Part shown: in pieces, positions 49,037-61,100 of the stretch
How the letters are laid out: every line of letters starts with the position of its first letter
Position numbering within the stretch: position 1 is the stretch's first letter
DNA from: Prostheceraeus crozeri
Lineage: Eukaryota > Platyhelminthes > Polycladida > Euryleptidae
Assembly: GCA_907163375.1 (NCBI GenBank)
Contig: CAJQUW010011605.1
Location: 496,001 to 560,000, forward strand
Direction: 5' to 3'
Length of the DNA: 64,000 nucleotides
Made by a program: the position numbers and the translations under genes
The notes under the pieces: generated by a model
What the model was told of the DNA's origin: nothing
What the model saw: the letters and a program-made list of their open reading frames with translations, nothing else
The model's database searches: none

Positions 49037-50525
49037 CTTTGTTTTCCTAAAGGAACTCTTGTTTTCTAACTAGCGGATTTCCGTGAATCTGATACAAAGA
49101 ACTCTACGGAATTGGCCATTCTGTGGAATCCAAAGATCGATGAATCCAAAGATCAAAGCATCGATGGGGATGAGGAGAAATTATTATTAGATTCAAAGAA
49201 CAACCACATGCATTTCAATGAAGCTCACATATGGAAAATGAACTTAGAAGTTGTAAAGAATATAAATATTAGACAGTGCCAGAAGATATTCTGAGGTGAT
49301 TTGAGGAAGTTGAGAATTGAGAATTTGTAAAATCATATTTATTCAAAGAGAGTTGAGCTGCAATTCTCTTCAGGGCTGCGATTCGAAAATCTGTAGATGA
49401 TGTTGCGATTTTTTAACGCCAGAGTGATAGCTGGCTGTTGTTAATGTAAATATTGTTGTTTAAATCTCAAATTATTCCTACAATATCATTTCTTATTTCA
49501 TCAAAGGAGCACTCATTATTCCTATTTTGACATCAAATCATAGGTCAATCTTTAGCTGTATACAAACGGTACTCACGGTCACATATCATGAAGAAATTTC
49601 ATGCGGCATGCTAGTTTTTTGAAAGCGAGTGCATTTTTTGTTTTATTAGTTTGACACGTGTGCAGTAGATTAATTTATCCCAAAGACATAAGTATATGTA
49701 CTTTGAATTGAAGTCTGCAAAAGACGTCTGCGAACGATTTTGGTTTAACAGATATATGAAAAAGTAGAACTATTCCTCATCTTCTATTTCTAGATATTAG
49801 ATGTCTGGACGGAAAATGCATCTGGAGGTCACCTTGAGATGTATGTTTGCATATACGAAACAGGGGCCTCCGCGAAAACGGCCATAGAAATCGCATCACC
49901 TACAACAAATGAAATTCAGATAGACCAGCTCGTTGATCCTTGATGTTTGATTGATCATAGCAATCAATGCAATAATGCACTTTCTATTATTCGACAAGTT
50001 GTCGTTGACGTCCTTCCGGGCGATTACTAGACGTAGGCCTATCATCCATGGCTCTGATATCTGTAAGACCATGTATTCTTTTGAAGCGACGTCTTTCCTG
50101 CCAACCGAATAACAGACGTCCAGCAGCCGTTTTCTTCGTCCCCAACTCATATTCTGAAGCCGTGAGTTTACGCTTTAAATGCAACGTAAGATTGATTTTA
50201 GATCATATTTCAAAACAGATAATGTGCTCTATCACATCTTCCAACTTCTTGCAATAATCTTTTGTCTGCATCATTGTGTCGTGTATGCAATCTTCCTTCT
50301 TACCTCAAATTTCTTCCTCCATGCGGTCAAGCATCAACAGTCTACATGTATTTCTGATCTACTTTGACGTTGTGATAACGTCTGAATCCTCTAATGCCAA
50401 TTGTAAAGCGAGGGAATTTTCAGAATGTACAATAACTTGGTTGTTTCTGATTCTGTAAATATTTATCGCTCTTGTTTGCATGTATCTGTTATGTATTTTT
50501 TGAATAAACGATTTATCATAGCATT
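49037..50525 (+). other. Probable 3' UTR of the Lox5-like gene
   Basis: No further exon signal follows the stop codon. The first AATAAA after the stop is at 50503-50508 (TTTTTTGAATAAACG). A GT-rich stretch (TTTGATGTTGTTCG) lies some 35 bases further on, as expected downstream of a cleavage site. This implies a 3' UTR of about 1.5 kb. No transcript evidence is available. Confidence 0.4.
50503..50508 (+). terminator. Candidate polyadenylation signal AATAAA
   Basis: First canonical hexamer downstream of the Hox stop codon, with GT-rich sequence beyond it. Assignment to this gene is inferred from position only. Confidence 0.4.
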
Positions 50526-52559
50526 ATGGACGATCCGCTTTCTTTGATGTTGTTCGACAATATTCGAATTTAGATTGCCATATGCGTAGATGATGCTAAG
50601 TCAGGCACAAGAAGATTGTAGCAATTATTTTTGGTTGCATCGACAAATAACACCTGGTAAGGTAGCTTATACTATTCTGTTGAAGTCAAGCGAGAAGTCT
50701 CGGGAGATCATTTTTGAATACAACACAATTGAAAGAAAAGGTTGTCCGCTGTTTAATTTTAAACATCTCAATTTTCAACTTGTAAAATCAAACAGTGGAA
50801 AGTTTTACTTTGAAATGATAGTTGCGCTCCATTTGAGATATATTTTCTACTTTTTAACAGAAAGCATGTGTCTATATTGCATTTCACGAAGAATGTTAAA
50901 TATACAAAGTCACAATGTAGCTCACAATATGAGTACAGCCATAGACTCTAATTTGCAAGAAGCCGAGTGCCTGTTTTTGAACTGAAATTGGCTCAGTTCT
51001 GAAACTTTATTTTCATTTAATTGGAAGGAGCGTGAAAGTCATCAAATCACAGTTCAATTGTGACTTAAGCTTCTTATGACAATTACGTAATGCTGAGACG
51101 AATACAACTTATAAATATGTGTACACATGTCTGTCGATGTTGCTATCTCCAAACTGTTAAGATGGATGTACCGGAAGGCTCGACTTCAGGACCGCTTCTG
51201 TTATCTCATATGCATCAACTGTACTCAAACTTCTTTGCGGATTATACCACACTGATATTGAAAAGTAGAAGCATGGAAATTCTTTACGAGACTGAGCATG
51301 AAAGACTTATAATATTAATACTTAAGCGTTTATTCCTTGAAAATGAAAATCCTAGTTACACCAAAAAGTCATAAGCATATTAATGCAACCACCAATGATA
51401 GTCAATCACTTTAAATCGCAAGTAGGCCTAGATACCGTATCAAGTCAAAATATTCATTTTGGAAACTATCGCTTACAGCTCTTATCAGATAATGGGCCAG
51501 AGTGAAGAAAAAATGCTTTTTTCAAATGTGTGAAAAACTCAATACAATCGAATAATTGGATAAAATGATAGCAAAGCTATGATTCTCTCTTCTATGCGTC
51601 TACGCGACATTCACCATGATTGTGCTTCATTGAAATGGTGCAAAATTTCGGAGAACCGAAAATTTGAAATTATTAGACGTAATGATTGACCAAAACTAAA
51701 CTTTTTAGGTGAATTCGCTACACATAGCAATTAATAGATTGAAGAAATTCCTTCCACTGCTCTATAATTTACGCTGGTGATGCGCAAGAATTCTTTTAAA
51801 AGTATACTATGGGAGTCTTCATTCGAAATGGAATCACTTTGGTCTTACCTATCATCAAGGAAATCAAGATGCGTTAAGAAATTGGCAAAGTTACAAAAGA
51901 GAATATCAAAATATCTCAAATACGCATATTTCTCAGACAGAGAGCACGGTAATGATAGATAGCATGAGAATTTTAATAATCATGAGCATATACAAAATAA
52001 TGAACACTTAATAAATGATATGATGATGATGGAATAACAAATGACAGGCTACTGGAAGGAGAGGAATGATATTTTATCAAAATACAAATGACATTTGGGC
52101 AAATCACTGCATGAATCATTCCATGAATGAAATTGGAGATCATGAATATTTATCAATGTTACAAACGGTTTGATATCACATTAGTATATATGACAGTTTT
52201 CAGTTAATTTATGGCATCCGAAAATACAATTCACTTCTGGTTATCCTATTTATTAAGAGGTCCAGAACAAGATTTTTATGAAATGACATTATGCATTTGA
52301 TCAAATGATATCTACATCCAATGCGGACAGTTTAGATGACAAGGAATCTTACCTGAAATGGAGCATGCAAATGACACTTATGTTCTCGAAAACCATAGGA
52401 ATTGATAGCAGTAAAACCTCTAGAATGGAAGTAGAGCTTCATGCAATACACAATAGTGGCACAAAAATCGCACGCATTTTTACTTTGATTCGTTTGTCAA
52501 CGGCTGTATGATTGGGTTATAATGAGTCACATGTGCGATTCTTAGCTTTTCATTGGTGG
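50526..52559. other. Non-coding stretch 3' of the Hox gene
   Basis: A 131-codon frame at 50590-50985 resembles no known family and is within chance length for the window. Otherwise nothing was recognised, apart from a short segment at 52352-52397 that recurs near 59.9 kb (listed separately). Confidence 0.4.
52352..52397. repeat. Short segment repeated at 59.87 kb
   Basis: CTGAAATGGAGCATGCAAAT, then GACACTTATGTTC and CTCGAAAA, occur here and, with about 17 extra bases, at 59870-59932. A second shared piece (GAAAAGCGTATG-CTAT) is at about 52654. Both lie at or beside the 3' end of the LINE. Confidence 0.5.
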
Positions 52560-52619
52560 TTCATGTCCTCAACTTAGTTCCCCCGGATGTGCCTTGAGTC
52601 AATTTCCATTCTAGTCAAC

Positions 52620-53275
52620 TTCAGATAACTAAGCAACAATCTGCGTCTATGCCGAAAAGCGTATGGCTATTCTGGTTGTGGTGGATTGACTGAAATCTTG
52701 ATTGAAAAGTGCCGTCCTTCTTTTCAGCTAAACAGTGTTCACGCGACATTGTCCGATTGTTACAATAAATTTGATTTGACGTCATTTGCTGTTTCATGAA
52801 TTTGCTTGATTTCACTGCGTTTCCAATATTTATTTTCTCCATAGAAATCTTGCTTCGTGAGATCGATAAGAAATGGAGTGAATTGTGTCCTGATATCGTC
52901 ATATATCAAGCATTCACAAGCAAAATGGAACACAGTCTCCATTGTTCTATCATTGCAAATGTTGCATATTCTTTCTTCGTATTCTACTCTATTTTTGTAA
53001 CTTCGTGTTCTTTCCGCTTAATTGTAATTTCCACATGTCATTTTCAACAAAGGTCCGAGATCACTTCGTTTCAAGTTAAGAGTTAGATCATGTTTAATTG
53101 TGCAATCGAATTGTGTTGATTCCAAATAATTGGTTCCAGCTTGACTTCCCTTGGTGTCATTTATCCATTCAGCTCTGAAATGATCTTTCAGCATATTTCC
53201 AACTACAGATTGTTTCATAAAAAATGGATCACCCTTAAACATCGCCTTAACTTCAACTTTGTCTAGCTCCGCCAA
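52620..53275 (-). pseudogene. LINE ORF2: C-terminal part with CCHC-type motif
   Basis: The frame 53275-53018 (MAELDKVEVKAMFKGDPF) and, in the next frame, ERICNICNDRTMETVFHF followed by ACECLIYDDIR form the end of ORF2. ICNIC...HFACEC gives C-x2-C-x10-H-x3-C, a motif found at the C-terminus of several LINE clades. It lies where the thumb segment at 56.2 kb would continue, which supports a single element split by insertions. Confidence 0.75.
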
Positions 53276-53631
53276 ACTTGAACGAATTTCTCTGAAATTT
53301 GGAAGATATGTCAGTTGTGATTATTAATATCATTGTCGGAAATTTCAAGCATGAATATTGAGTTGTTTTCCTGTTATAGATAAAAAAGTAGTAGATAATT
53401 TGATCTTCATTTAGCAATGTTACACAAAATCATACCTCACTCTTATAAAATTACATTTGTTTCCTTTGTTATGTAATATGTTGTTCTACAAGCCAAAAGC
53501 TATCAAGCAAAAAAAAATAGAGAAAATCGGTCAATCAGAGCCAGTATAGCACCATTATTCATCAACAATAATGTAACTGCTACATGTGATTAACTGGACT
53601 TCATGTTCCATAGCTTCCTGACTTCGTTGCG

Positions 53632-54850
53632 GTGGTGTTGGCAGTACTCCTGATTGCTTTCAGCTATCTCTTACCGGTTACAAAACAATACAAAGCAGAA
53701 ATGAACATAACAGAGAATCGCATTCACAAAAGGCAAAGTCTCAGCCTTCTAGAACTAGGGTCTTCTTTCTGCGAGCTGCAAGCAAGCGACAAAATGTCCC
53801 TTTCACAAATGTGCATCGATGGCATGATGATGCTTTTCGACTCTGTTTGTAAAGAGGGCTCTGGCCGTCCACGCAAAACATCCAAACGTAGAGACCGCTT
53901 AATTTTGAGATTTGTTAAAGATTCAAGTATCTAGTTTACTGAGATGGCTGCACTAGTCTCGTCTATTTCTAAGTCCACTATTCGTAGAAGACTTATTGAG
54001 TCGAATTTCAAGAGCTGTAAGAGGCCCTCTCAGATCGAATCATCAGATCAGCATACAAAAAGACGTCTCAGATGGGCAATGAGTCATTGTAACTGGCGAA
54101 ATCAATATCCAATGGGTTGTCTGGGTGATGAGGGTCCTGGAATCTGATCAGTCCTCTGAAGGATAGATTCGATTGAGATTGGGATAAAATTATGGAAATA
54201 AAATCTGATTAGGAAATTCCGAGATTTACATCGTCCCGGGGTACTACAAGGTGGTGCTCTAACTGATTTTGGCCGCATTTGGACCAATGGCAGCAATGAA
54301 CTTCATGAATTCAGAACGCTATGTGAATGTTGAATGATGTTTACGAATGAACATTGGCCAAATGACAATCAACTTGTGATCCATCGACTTGGTTTATTTA
54401 TGGATGATACAGGAAGTAGAGTCAACTTATTCAAGCCTTAATTAGTGCTTAGGACATTATCTTGGCCAGCTCGTTCTCCTGATTTGAATCACATAGAAAA
54501 TGTATGGAGTATTCTAAAACGTAACGTTCGTCGTTCACTGCTACCTACAGATGGCGTATCACAACTTACGTCACTGTTAAAAAGAGAGTGGAGAAAGTTA
54601 GATCAGTCAAAAATCAACGATATCATCGAATCAATGCCTAGACGACGAATTGGTAATAGGTCATTGACAATAAGGGTAGGTACAAAATATCATAGCTTAT
54701 CAGATTATAATAAGGACATGTATCATAGATTATATAAGGACATTTAAATATATTAGGGACATGAAATAACATGAAAAAATGCTGTATGCCTCATACTTAT
54801 GTTTATTTTAGTCAAATTTTAGGATGATCCTTTTTTATGAAACGGACTGT
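53632..54850 (+). mobile_element. Tc1-like transposon, heavily decayed
   Basis: Remains of a Tc1-type transposase run left to right. SGRPRKTSKRRDRLILRF (about 53.86 kb) is the GRPR hook. SISKSTIRRRLIESNFKS (about 53.96 kb) is the second helix-turn-helix. RSPDLNHIENVWSILKR (about 54.47 kb) carries the final catalytic Glu of the DDE triad. Several frame changes separate the blocks. The right end reads GATGATCCTTTTTTATGAAA then CGGACTGTATA, a plausible Tc1 terminal repeat. A matching left end was not found, so the left border is approximate. Confidence 0.75.
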
Positions 54851-55018
54851 ATATTCTTATATTTATGAAATCTCAACAGATGCAGCCACCACAAGACATG
54901 TTTCGGCCTGTTGGGCCTCATTTGTCGCCGGTAGGTTTGAACCAGCGACGTTGGAGATAGAGGACGTACAAGCATGCCTTCTAGCCACAAGACCACTTCA
55001 CCATCTGTTGAGAGCATG
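54850..55018 (-). repeat. tRNA-derived SINE, nearly complete
   Basis: On the minus strand, TGGCTAGAAGG (54977-54987, A box) and GGTTCAAACC (54934-54943, a near-perfect B box) form the polymerase III promoter. The body then reads AGGCCCAACAGGCCGAAACA and GTGGTGGCTGCATCTGTTGA. A body-only second copy lies at about 55155-55235. The boxes and their spacing fit a tRNA-derived SINE; the folded head is not a clean tRNA. Confidence 0.75.
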
Positions 55019-55154
55019 AACTAGCCAGGAAGTCACTGCTTTAATGCAGGCACTGGAGGGCGGATCTTCAATCACTTAATACCGCATCCGAGATTGAGGG
55101 GCCTCACGCAGGCGCTACTCATTACATGGTAAGACAAGTAACCTGGCAATTGAT

Positions 55155-55235
55155 AAATTTATCAAATCTCTACAGATGTAACCACCACGAGACATGTTTC
55201 GGCCTGTTGGTCCTCATCAGTCGTGGGTAGGTTAT
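55155..55235 (-). repeat. SINE body fragment, second copy
   Basis: On the minus strand ACCAACAGGCCGAAACATGT, then CTCGTGGTGGTTACATCTGT, matches the body of the SINE ending at 55018. The tRNA-like head is missing, so this copy is 5' truncated. Confidence 0.7.
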
Positions 55236-55249
55236 TCTTATAGCTTCTT

Positions 55250-56030
55250 ACATGAACATATGATTTTGTAATACTTTCATCTGAAAATGATGAATTTAGT
55301 TGTATAAGGAGTAGTCTTCCTCTTCTCTAACACCTTCTCCTCCGAAACGCGTCCTCCTGTAGGTCCCTTTGCAGAATGCGTTGCTTTCACAGATTCCTCC
55401 ACAGTTCCCGATTATGAGGTAGTTCGTTGAGTTGGGTCCAATCCAGTCCACTCCAATGTTTGATGTCATCTCTCCACCGCCGTTGGGGTCGTCGTTTTCC
55501 TTCGAGGAGTCCTTCAATGATTGCTTTGACTGACAACTTGCTTCGTTTCACTTGTCCATACCAATTCAGTTTTTTCCGGATGATGTCAGTTATTGCTGTC
55601 GTAATTCGTTGATGAATTTGCGATTTTGTGGTCTGTTTCCTGTCATGAAGCTCATGATGTGGTTTTGGAACACTTCGAACTTCTCCACTAAGGCTGGCTT
55701 CCATGTGATGGTCTTGGTTGCGTACATGACTGTCGGTAGTATGTAGCATTCGTAGGTTTTATGCTGTCTTCATGGACATGTGTCGACTGCTGATGATGCT
55801 CTTCTTTTTGTGGAGAACGCCCCAAGACTTACAGATGCGACTTTCGACTGCTTTTTTTGGCGTCGTTGTTTCGGGTTTGGCCGAGATAGTTGAAATGTTT
55901 TACAATTTCTAAAACTTGGTCCTTCATTTTGACACGCGGTTGCTGCTCGTGAACTCCTATTAGCATTATTTTGGTTTTCGAGATGTTTATATTTAAACCG
56001 GAGGTTGATGCTTTGTCCAACACCAATTAT
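55250..56030 (-). mobile_element. RTE-like LINE, 5'-truncated reverse transcriptase end
   Basis: Minus-strand pieces SGLNINISKTKIMLIGVHEQ (about 55.98 kb), EIVKHFNYLG, and KKLNWYGQVKRSKLSVKAI followed by EGKRRPQRRWRDDIKHWSGL (about 55.5 kb) are the RT thumb and the 'LNWYGHVKR ... GRPRRRW' tail of RTE-type and related LINEs. The segment between the two frames is shifted in phase. Only the last quarter of the ORF is present. It interrupts the larger LINE on the same strand. Confidence 0.8.
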
Positions 56031-56159
56031 ATAAATATTTATTATTAAATATATTGCTTGAAATGTTATCGAAGCAAGTTTTCATTATGCTGCATTCTCA
56101 CTAAAAATTATTTTAATCTAAAGATTGATTGCGGCTTTGTCAAAATAGCATTCAACAGG

Positions 56160-57250
56160 AAGCCATCCAAATTCACTTATCAAACAATAGTTCGCTGTTG
56201 TAGTTGACAAATGACAGACGTTTGTAAAATTGAAACTGTATTTCATTCAATTCAGACAGTTTGTTATAAAGGCAAAACTCTCCACCGTATTGCATTTTGG
56301 ATAGAGTTAGCATTTCAGATCTAATTTTTATTATTGTTCCATTTATGTTTCCAAGTTCTTTCAATTTTTGAGCCTTTTGTTTGCCTTTTTTAGAAAATGA
56401 AATTAAGTGCTTCTTCGTAGTGTGTGAGATCCAAAGTATTTATATTCCTTAACTATTTCAATCTACTTAACATCATCAAAATTAATGGTTATGCACGTGT
56501 AGTCATAATCATTTTGAATCATAACTTTTTTATCGTAGTTTATTTTTTGCCCGTTCTGATTGCAAAATTTCTGCACCAAGTTTATTTGTTTTATTAATCC
56601 ATCTTTATCATTACTCATCAATAAGATGTCATCTGCGTATATTAAGCATGGTACATGGAAATCACCGATTATCGTAGTATTTTTTTCTTCAATATTAGAG
56701 TAAACTTCTTTTGCTAAGTCATTCATGAATACGGAAAAAAGTTGGGAGATAAGCTATCTCCTTGAGGCAAACAATTATGTATCAGATTCAAGACCATTAA
56801 ATGACATTTTGTATTTCTTTTTAGCTAGAAGGTGGAGAAAGTTGCTGCTTGGAAGTATTGCATGCAATTTGTTTATTACAAATTTCTTAGGAATTGAATC
56901 AAAAGCCTTCGATAGATCTATAAAGCTCATTTATATAAAGGATGTATATAATTCTTATAGATTTGCAACATTTCTTTAACTACATAGATATTATCTAATG
57001 TTGAACTTTCTTTTCGAAATCCCGCTTGACAGTTCAGGATAATATCATTTTTTAAGCCATTTGTTTAATCTCTCATTTAAAATTTTTGTAAGTAATTTTT
57101 CTATATTGGAGCTTAAATTTATAGATCGATAGCTAGTTGCAGAATTTTCTCGCCTTTCTTGTATGTAGGTACTATCCAACTTTCTGAAAATGGGATTTCA
57201 TCCTTATTATTCATGAGTCGGTTGAATAGTCTCTGCAGTATAGGCTAGGC
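56160..57250 (-). pseudogene. LINE ORF2: reverse transcriptase palm blocks
   Basis: Recognisable in order on the minus strand are SESWIVPTYKKGEKI (RT block 1), QAGFRKESSTLDNI (block 2/3), LPQGDSLSP (block 4) and PCLIYADDILLMSNDKDGL (catalytic YADD), then FCNQNGQKINYDKK. A thumb-like segment follows (NEIQFQFYKRLSF). The catalytic YADD is intact, but the blocks fall in several frames, so no functional enzyme is made. Confidence 0.85.
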
Positions 57251-57979
57251 AATGTGCTTTCAGATGTTTTCAGTAGGCCACTATTTCTGATGCAAATTCA
57301 TCGGGACCACTCGATTTGCAACTTTTGGCATTACGATGTACTTAAATTTTTCTTTATTTCATTTATCGCTATATCTTCGTTTAAAATTTCATCAAAAATT
57401 ATGTTTGAGGGTTGCAAAGGTTCTGAACCTACATCATTATGATTATAATGCAAAAGTTTATCAGATATTGTTAGTTCGATTAAGAAATTTGCAAGCGTCA
57501 AACTGCTTGCAACTTTAGTTTTCTTCTTATTGCTTATCAAATGCTAATGTGTTTTATGATCATTATTTTCTTTAGGAATTATTAATTACTTCAGATTATC
57601 GTTTTCCAATTTGCGTTTTTCACGTCTTACTTCTTTTTGTAAATTTTTCCTTGATAGCATAAGTTTATTCAATTTCTTATTTGATATATATTTTTCGCAT
57701 TTTCGAACTTCTATTCTGTAAATTTTCCTTAATTTCGTTATGTTCTTAGAATATTTAGATTTGTGAACTTTGGTTTTACTATTATATGCATCACCATCAG
57801 TTAATGTCAAACTTATTTCTGTCAAATTTTAGGCAATTTTCTTGTGTCCATTTATAGGGAATTAAATTCTTGCATGAAGACTCGGGATTCAGATTTCGCA
57901 TTTTTTTGTTAAAAGCTAATTTTAATTTTATTTTTGGATGTGAATGATCGTTATATAGAACGGAACTACCAATTTTAAA

Positions 57980-58280
57980 ATCAGCCAATGTATTTAATAT
58001 AGATTCTGAGATGATCAATCATAGATTTTCTGGCGACGTTGTTCTGAATACAATGAAACGTGCAGTCTCCTAAACTGTTGTTATTTTCAAATTTTCCGTT
58101 CGCTGTGATTAAATTGGATTCACTACAAAAAGTCAAGATGTCATTTCCATAGTTTTTAAGTATCATGTCCTCTGACTTCCTCTTTGGAAATCCATACTTT
58201 TTTATTATCATTCTCTCTAAACCAATTCGTCCGTTGAAATCACCAATAATTACTGTTCTCCATGTTATATTCAATAATAT
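57980..58280 (-). pseudogene. LINE ORF2: APE-type endonuclease fragment
   Basis: The frame 58274-57981 contains WRTVIIGDFNGRIG, the GDFN block of AP-endonuclease-like domains, and later KSMIDHLRI in the place of the SDH/IDY active-site block. This domain nicks target DNA to prime reverse transcription. The protein goes on in other frames towards the reverse transcriptase. Confidence 0.75.
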
Positions 58281-58499
58281 AATCCTTAATGCTTTTATAA
58301 AACTCCTTATCTGTATATTGCGATCCTTTGTTGCCTCGATAGCCTTTCAGTAAATGAATGTCTGATAATTATTCACACTTTTGAGTCATTTAATTTTTTC
58401 ATTTTTTTATTTGTGCATTATTTCATTTTTTTAAAACGTTATTCTGAATAGTTTCAATCGATGATAATCACATTCATTTTTTCAAATGTGTTTCAGAAA

Positions 58500-59720
58500 A
58501 TCAAAATGCATCTGCGTTGTCCATGTCCTTGATCATATCAGTATTCTTGACTTTATAATTATATAGGCCGCTGATATTGATATAACTTATTTTCAATTCG
58601 TTTTTTGTTATCTATGCTTGGTTCATCATCCTCTTCTTTTATCGGTGTGTCAAACGTGGTCTGATTGGTGTGGGTCGTCTGTTTCTTGGCTGTAGTAAGC
58701 GTCTTGGTGTACATCTTGAATGCGTCCGTCTGCATCTTCTATTCGTGATACCCTAAATCGCTCTTCGTCTTGCATTCTTACTACTCTTTCATAGTATCTT
58801 CTATTTTCTTGATTTCTTTCATTTTCATACCTGCTATGATCTTCGTGTCTTCTTTCATCGTACCTTGGTATTCTATTTTCATAAGTTCGTCTGCTGTTGT
58901 TGTTGTAGTTGTATCTGTTTCGGTAATGGCTGTTATTGCGATTTATGTTTCGGTTTCATGGAGCGTCATAGGAATTTCGAATGTGGTGACCAATTTTCCC
59001 CACAGTGGAAACACGTTATTCCTTTCAGTTGCCAATACTGTTGCTGTTGTTGTTGTTGTACTTGCGGTTGCTGCTGCGTTTATGAAAGTTGTAGCTCTTG
59101 CTGTCGTCTGAATTCGGAGTTTTTTTTCCTATCTCTTTTTCAGTATTGCCGATTTTCTTCAATATTTCGTTCACATCTTTCTTAATTTCGTCTTGATCGT
59201 CTTCACTTTCATCACTCCCATCCTTTAATCGAAATATTCGTCTTTCATCTCTTCTCCCGTATAATTTCATCTCTTCAATCTGATGATTTTTCATCAATAT
59301 TTCTTCTTCTTCTTTTTGGTTGATCTTTGTTTCAAGGAATTTTAATGCCCTATTTGTTTGTTGCAGATCTTCCATCTTTGCTTGCATAGTTCTTAGTTTT
59401 CTGTCTTGTTTCTTCATCTCTATTTCAAAAGTGTCAATGAATTTCTGAAGATCTTGTCCTTCGACTTCATGTCTCTTCTTTTCTTTCTCAAGGTTGTTAA
59501 TTTGTGTGCTGCTGCTTGCTTGCTTGTCTGGTTGCGTGTTTTGCGTTCCTATTGTGATGGCATGTTTTTCTGCTTTGTGTTTTGATGTGGACTATGATAT
59601 GTTCTGTAGTTCAGTATTATACAGTTTTGCTATACATACTTTCCATGTATATTTTCTTTTAGCAAGTTTAATATACTTGACCAGTTCGCAATTGGGAAGA
59701 AGAGCACAATTCAGAGTGAA
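58500..59720 (-). pseudogene. LINE ORF1: coiled coil and zinc-knuckle-like motif
   Basis: A 130-codon frame (59417-59025) starting MKKQDRKLRTMQAKMEDLQQ is rich in Lys, Glu and Gln with heptad-like spacing, a coiled coil typical of LINE ORF1 proteins. An upstream extension (NNLEKEKKRHEVEGQDLQKF) continues the coil. Just downstream, in another frame, CFHCGENWSPH resembles the first part of a CCHC zinc knuckle, with the last cysteine lost or shifted. An Arg/Asn/Tyr-rich tail follows (YENRIPRYDERRHEDHSRYE). ORF1 binds the element's RNA. At least two frame changes make this copy inactive. Confidence 0.65.
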
Positions 59721-60947
59721 ATAGTCACAACACTATTCACATTTTAAATACATATCACATATCAAATTCCTTTACCAATGATCTGCAGTTTCCACAAAGT
59801 CCAGCCATTTTCTCTGGCGTTGTTGGTTGTAATGAGATGATTGTAGCTGATGAGACTTCAGTTATCATTCTGAAATGGAGCATGCAAATTGCCGAGCAAA
59901 CTTCTTTAGACACTTATGTTCCGGACCTCGAAAAGCGTATGACTATCTCGGCTCTAGTGGATGGTAATGAGCTGAGTAGAGAATAATAAAAGTCATCTTC
60001 ACATCAAACTCATCAGAAGTTGATCTTCACATGAAAAATCAAAAAAAAATAGGAATTAATCACATGTACCGCTTTGTGGTTCTTAGCCTCCATCATAAAC
60101 TGAAGCATGAAAATGATAGGCTGCGTCTCCCTTTTGAAAGGTGTTTGTATTAAATCTGATGACACAAGCGCGGAAAGAAATGTCACCAATTTAAGTGTAA
60201 CATTTTACAGAGCAATCCTAGGTCAAAGAGCTGACATCTTCGGTGCCAAACGGAGCTGGAAGTGGGCCCTGACCTTGAGCTACTCTATGTAAATGCGCAA
60301 ATGCACGTTAGCTTTGACTTTGTCAATTGAGCTACCGCTTTGTCAAAAGGATAAAAGTTCGTAGCAGTCCTAAATGTTTCAAATTTGCATTCATAAACCT
60401 GAGGTTTTAAACCTCTGATTTTCTTGAATAAGGTTTTATAATACTGTATAACGATGATATATAAATTTTTTTTTTGATATAGCCGTGACTTGTACTTCGC
60501 TTCATATTGCTTGCAGGAATAGTTTTAAATCCGTAATTTTGAACATGAGTTTTGCACTGCATCATAATTATAGTTGCTATACTATGCTATAACACATGTT
60601 CTCACACGTGGCTTTTAAAGCCGTGTTTGAGCACTAACAGAAATACGGGGTATATAAAGGATATCACATGCTTATATTCCGTGTACGTTGTGGCTCTAGA
60701 GTCTAGTAGAAATTCAGCAACTTGATGAGTTAGTAAAGACTTGTTGATAGGCTCATACATATTTTCTTTACAACAAGAGCAGATTATGACAGGTAAATCA
60801 GTAATCCTAATGTCTATCAATGGTTTACTAGAGAGGTTGAAATACTTTAATGAAATTGAGTAGATGTTGGCAAATATCAGCAAAACTTAGATATGACATG
60901 GAATCCACACTGCTGGGTCTTTATTTCTAATATTGTAAAGGGCAATT
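59721..60947. other. Non-coding stretch, nothing recognised
   Basis: No gene was seen. It contains the short repeat at 59870-59975 and AT-rich sequence with no recognisable exon. Confidence 0.4.
59870..59975. repeat. Repeat partner of 52.35 and 52.65 kb
   Basis: TGAAATGGAGCATGCAAATT, GACACTTATGTTC and CTCGAAAAGCGTATGACTAT all recur near 52.35 and 52.65 kb. It may be a truncated 3' end of the same LINE family or a short host duplication. Confidence 0.5.
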
Positions 60948-61100
60948 GTTACCGGTAATATTACGGTAATAACTAGGCCTACCGGAAATAATTTCCCAAA
61001 CCAACAATTCTCGGCAAATTTACATTACATGAGTTATAGATAGCAACCGGAAATCCTATTGGAAATAATGGTAATAATTACCGGTAATAATTGCCGGAAA
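60948..61100. repeat. TTACCGG / CCGGTAA-rich patch
   Basis: The palindromic words TTACCGGTAA and TAATAATTACCGG recur several times, at about 60951-60990 and 61056-61100, with diverged sequence between. It resembles a decayed short tandem or fold-back repeat. No coding content. Confidence 0.6.

Larger units (their letters stand above)
52560..59720 (-). mobile_element. Two-ORF non-LTR retrotransposon (LINE), split by nested insertions
   Basis: Read on the minus strand from about 59.7 kb: ORF1 with a coiled coil and a zinc-knuckle-like motif, an APE-type endonuclease (58.3-58.0 kb), reverse transcriptase blocks (about 57.2-56.1 kb) and, after an interruption, a C-terminal cysteine-histidine motif (52.9 kb). 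The interruption (about 53.3-56.05 kb) is filled by a second LINE fragment, a SINE and a Tc1-like transposon. The order and strand of all pieces agree with one element. Reading frames are broken in several places. RT motifs (LPQGDSLSP, YADDILLMS) plus the terminal C-x2-C-x10-H-x3-C suggest the I/Nimb-like side of the LINE tree; the clade is tentative. Confidence 0.82.

Noticed and set aside
50590-50985. 131-codon plus-strand ORF downstream of the Hox gene
   Set aside because: No recognisable domain, AT-rich codon use, and just beyond the presumed polyadenylation site.
54850-55018. A functional tRNA gene on the minus strand
   Set aside because: A and B boxes are present, but the acceptor and anticodon stems do not pair cleanly, and a repeat body follows that recurs at 55.2 kb. 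SINE is the better reading.
58770-59185. Cys- and Val-rich plus-strand ORFs (Cys runs near 59.05 kb)
   Set aside because: They are mirror frames of the Asn/Gln-rich tail of the LINE ORF1 on the minus strand.
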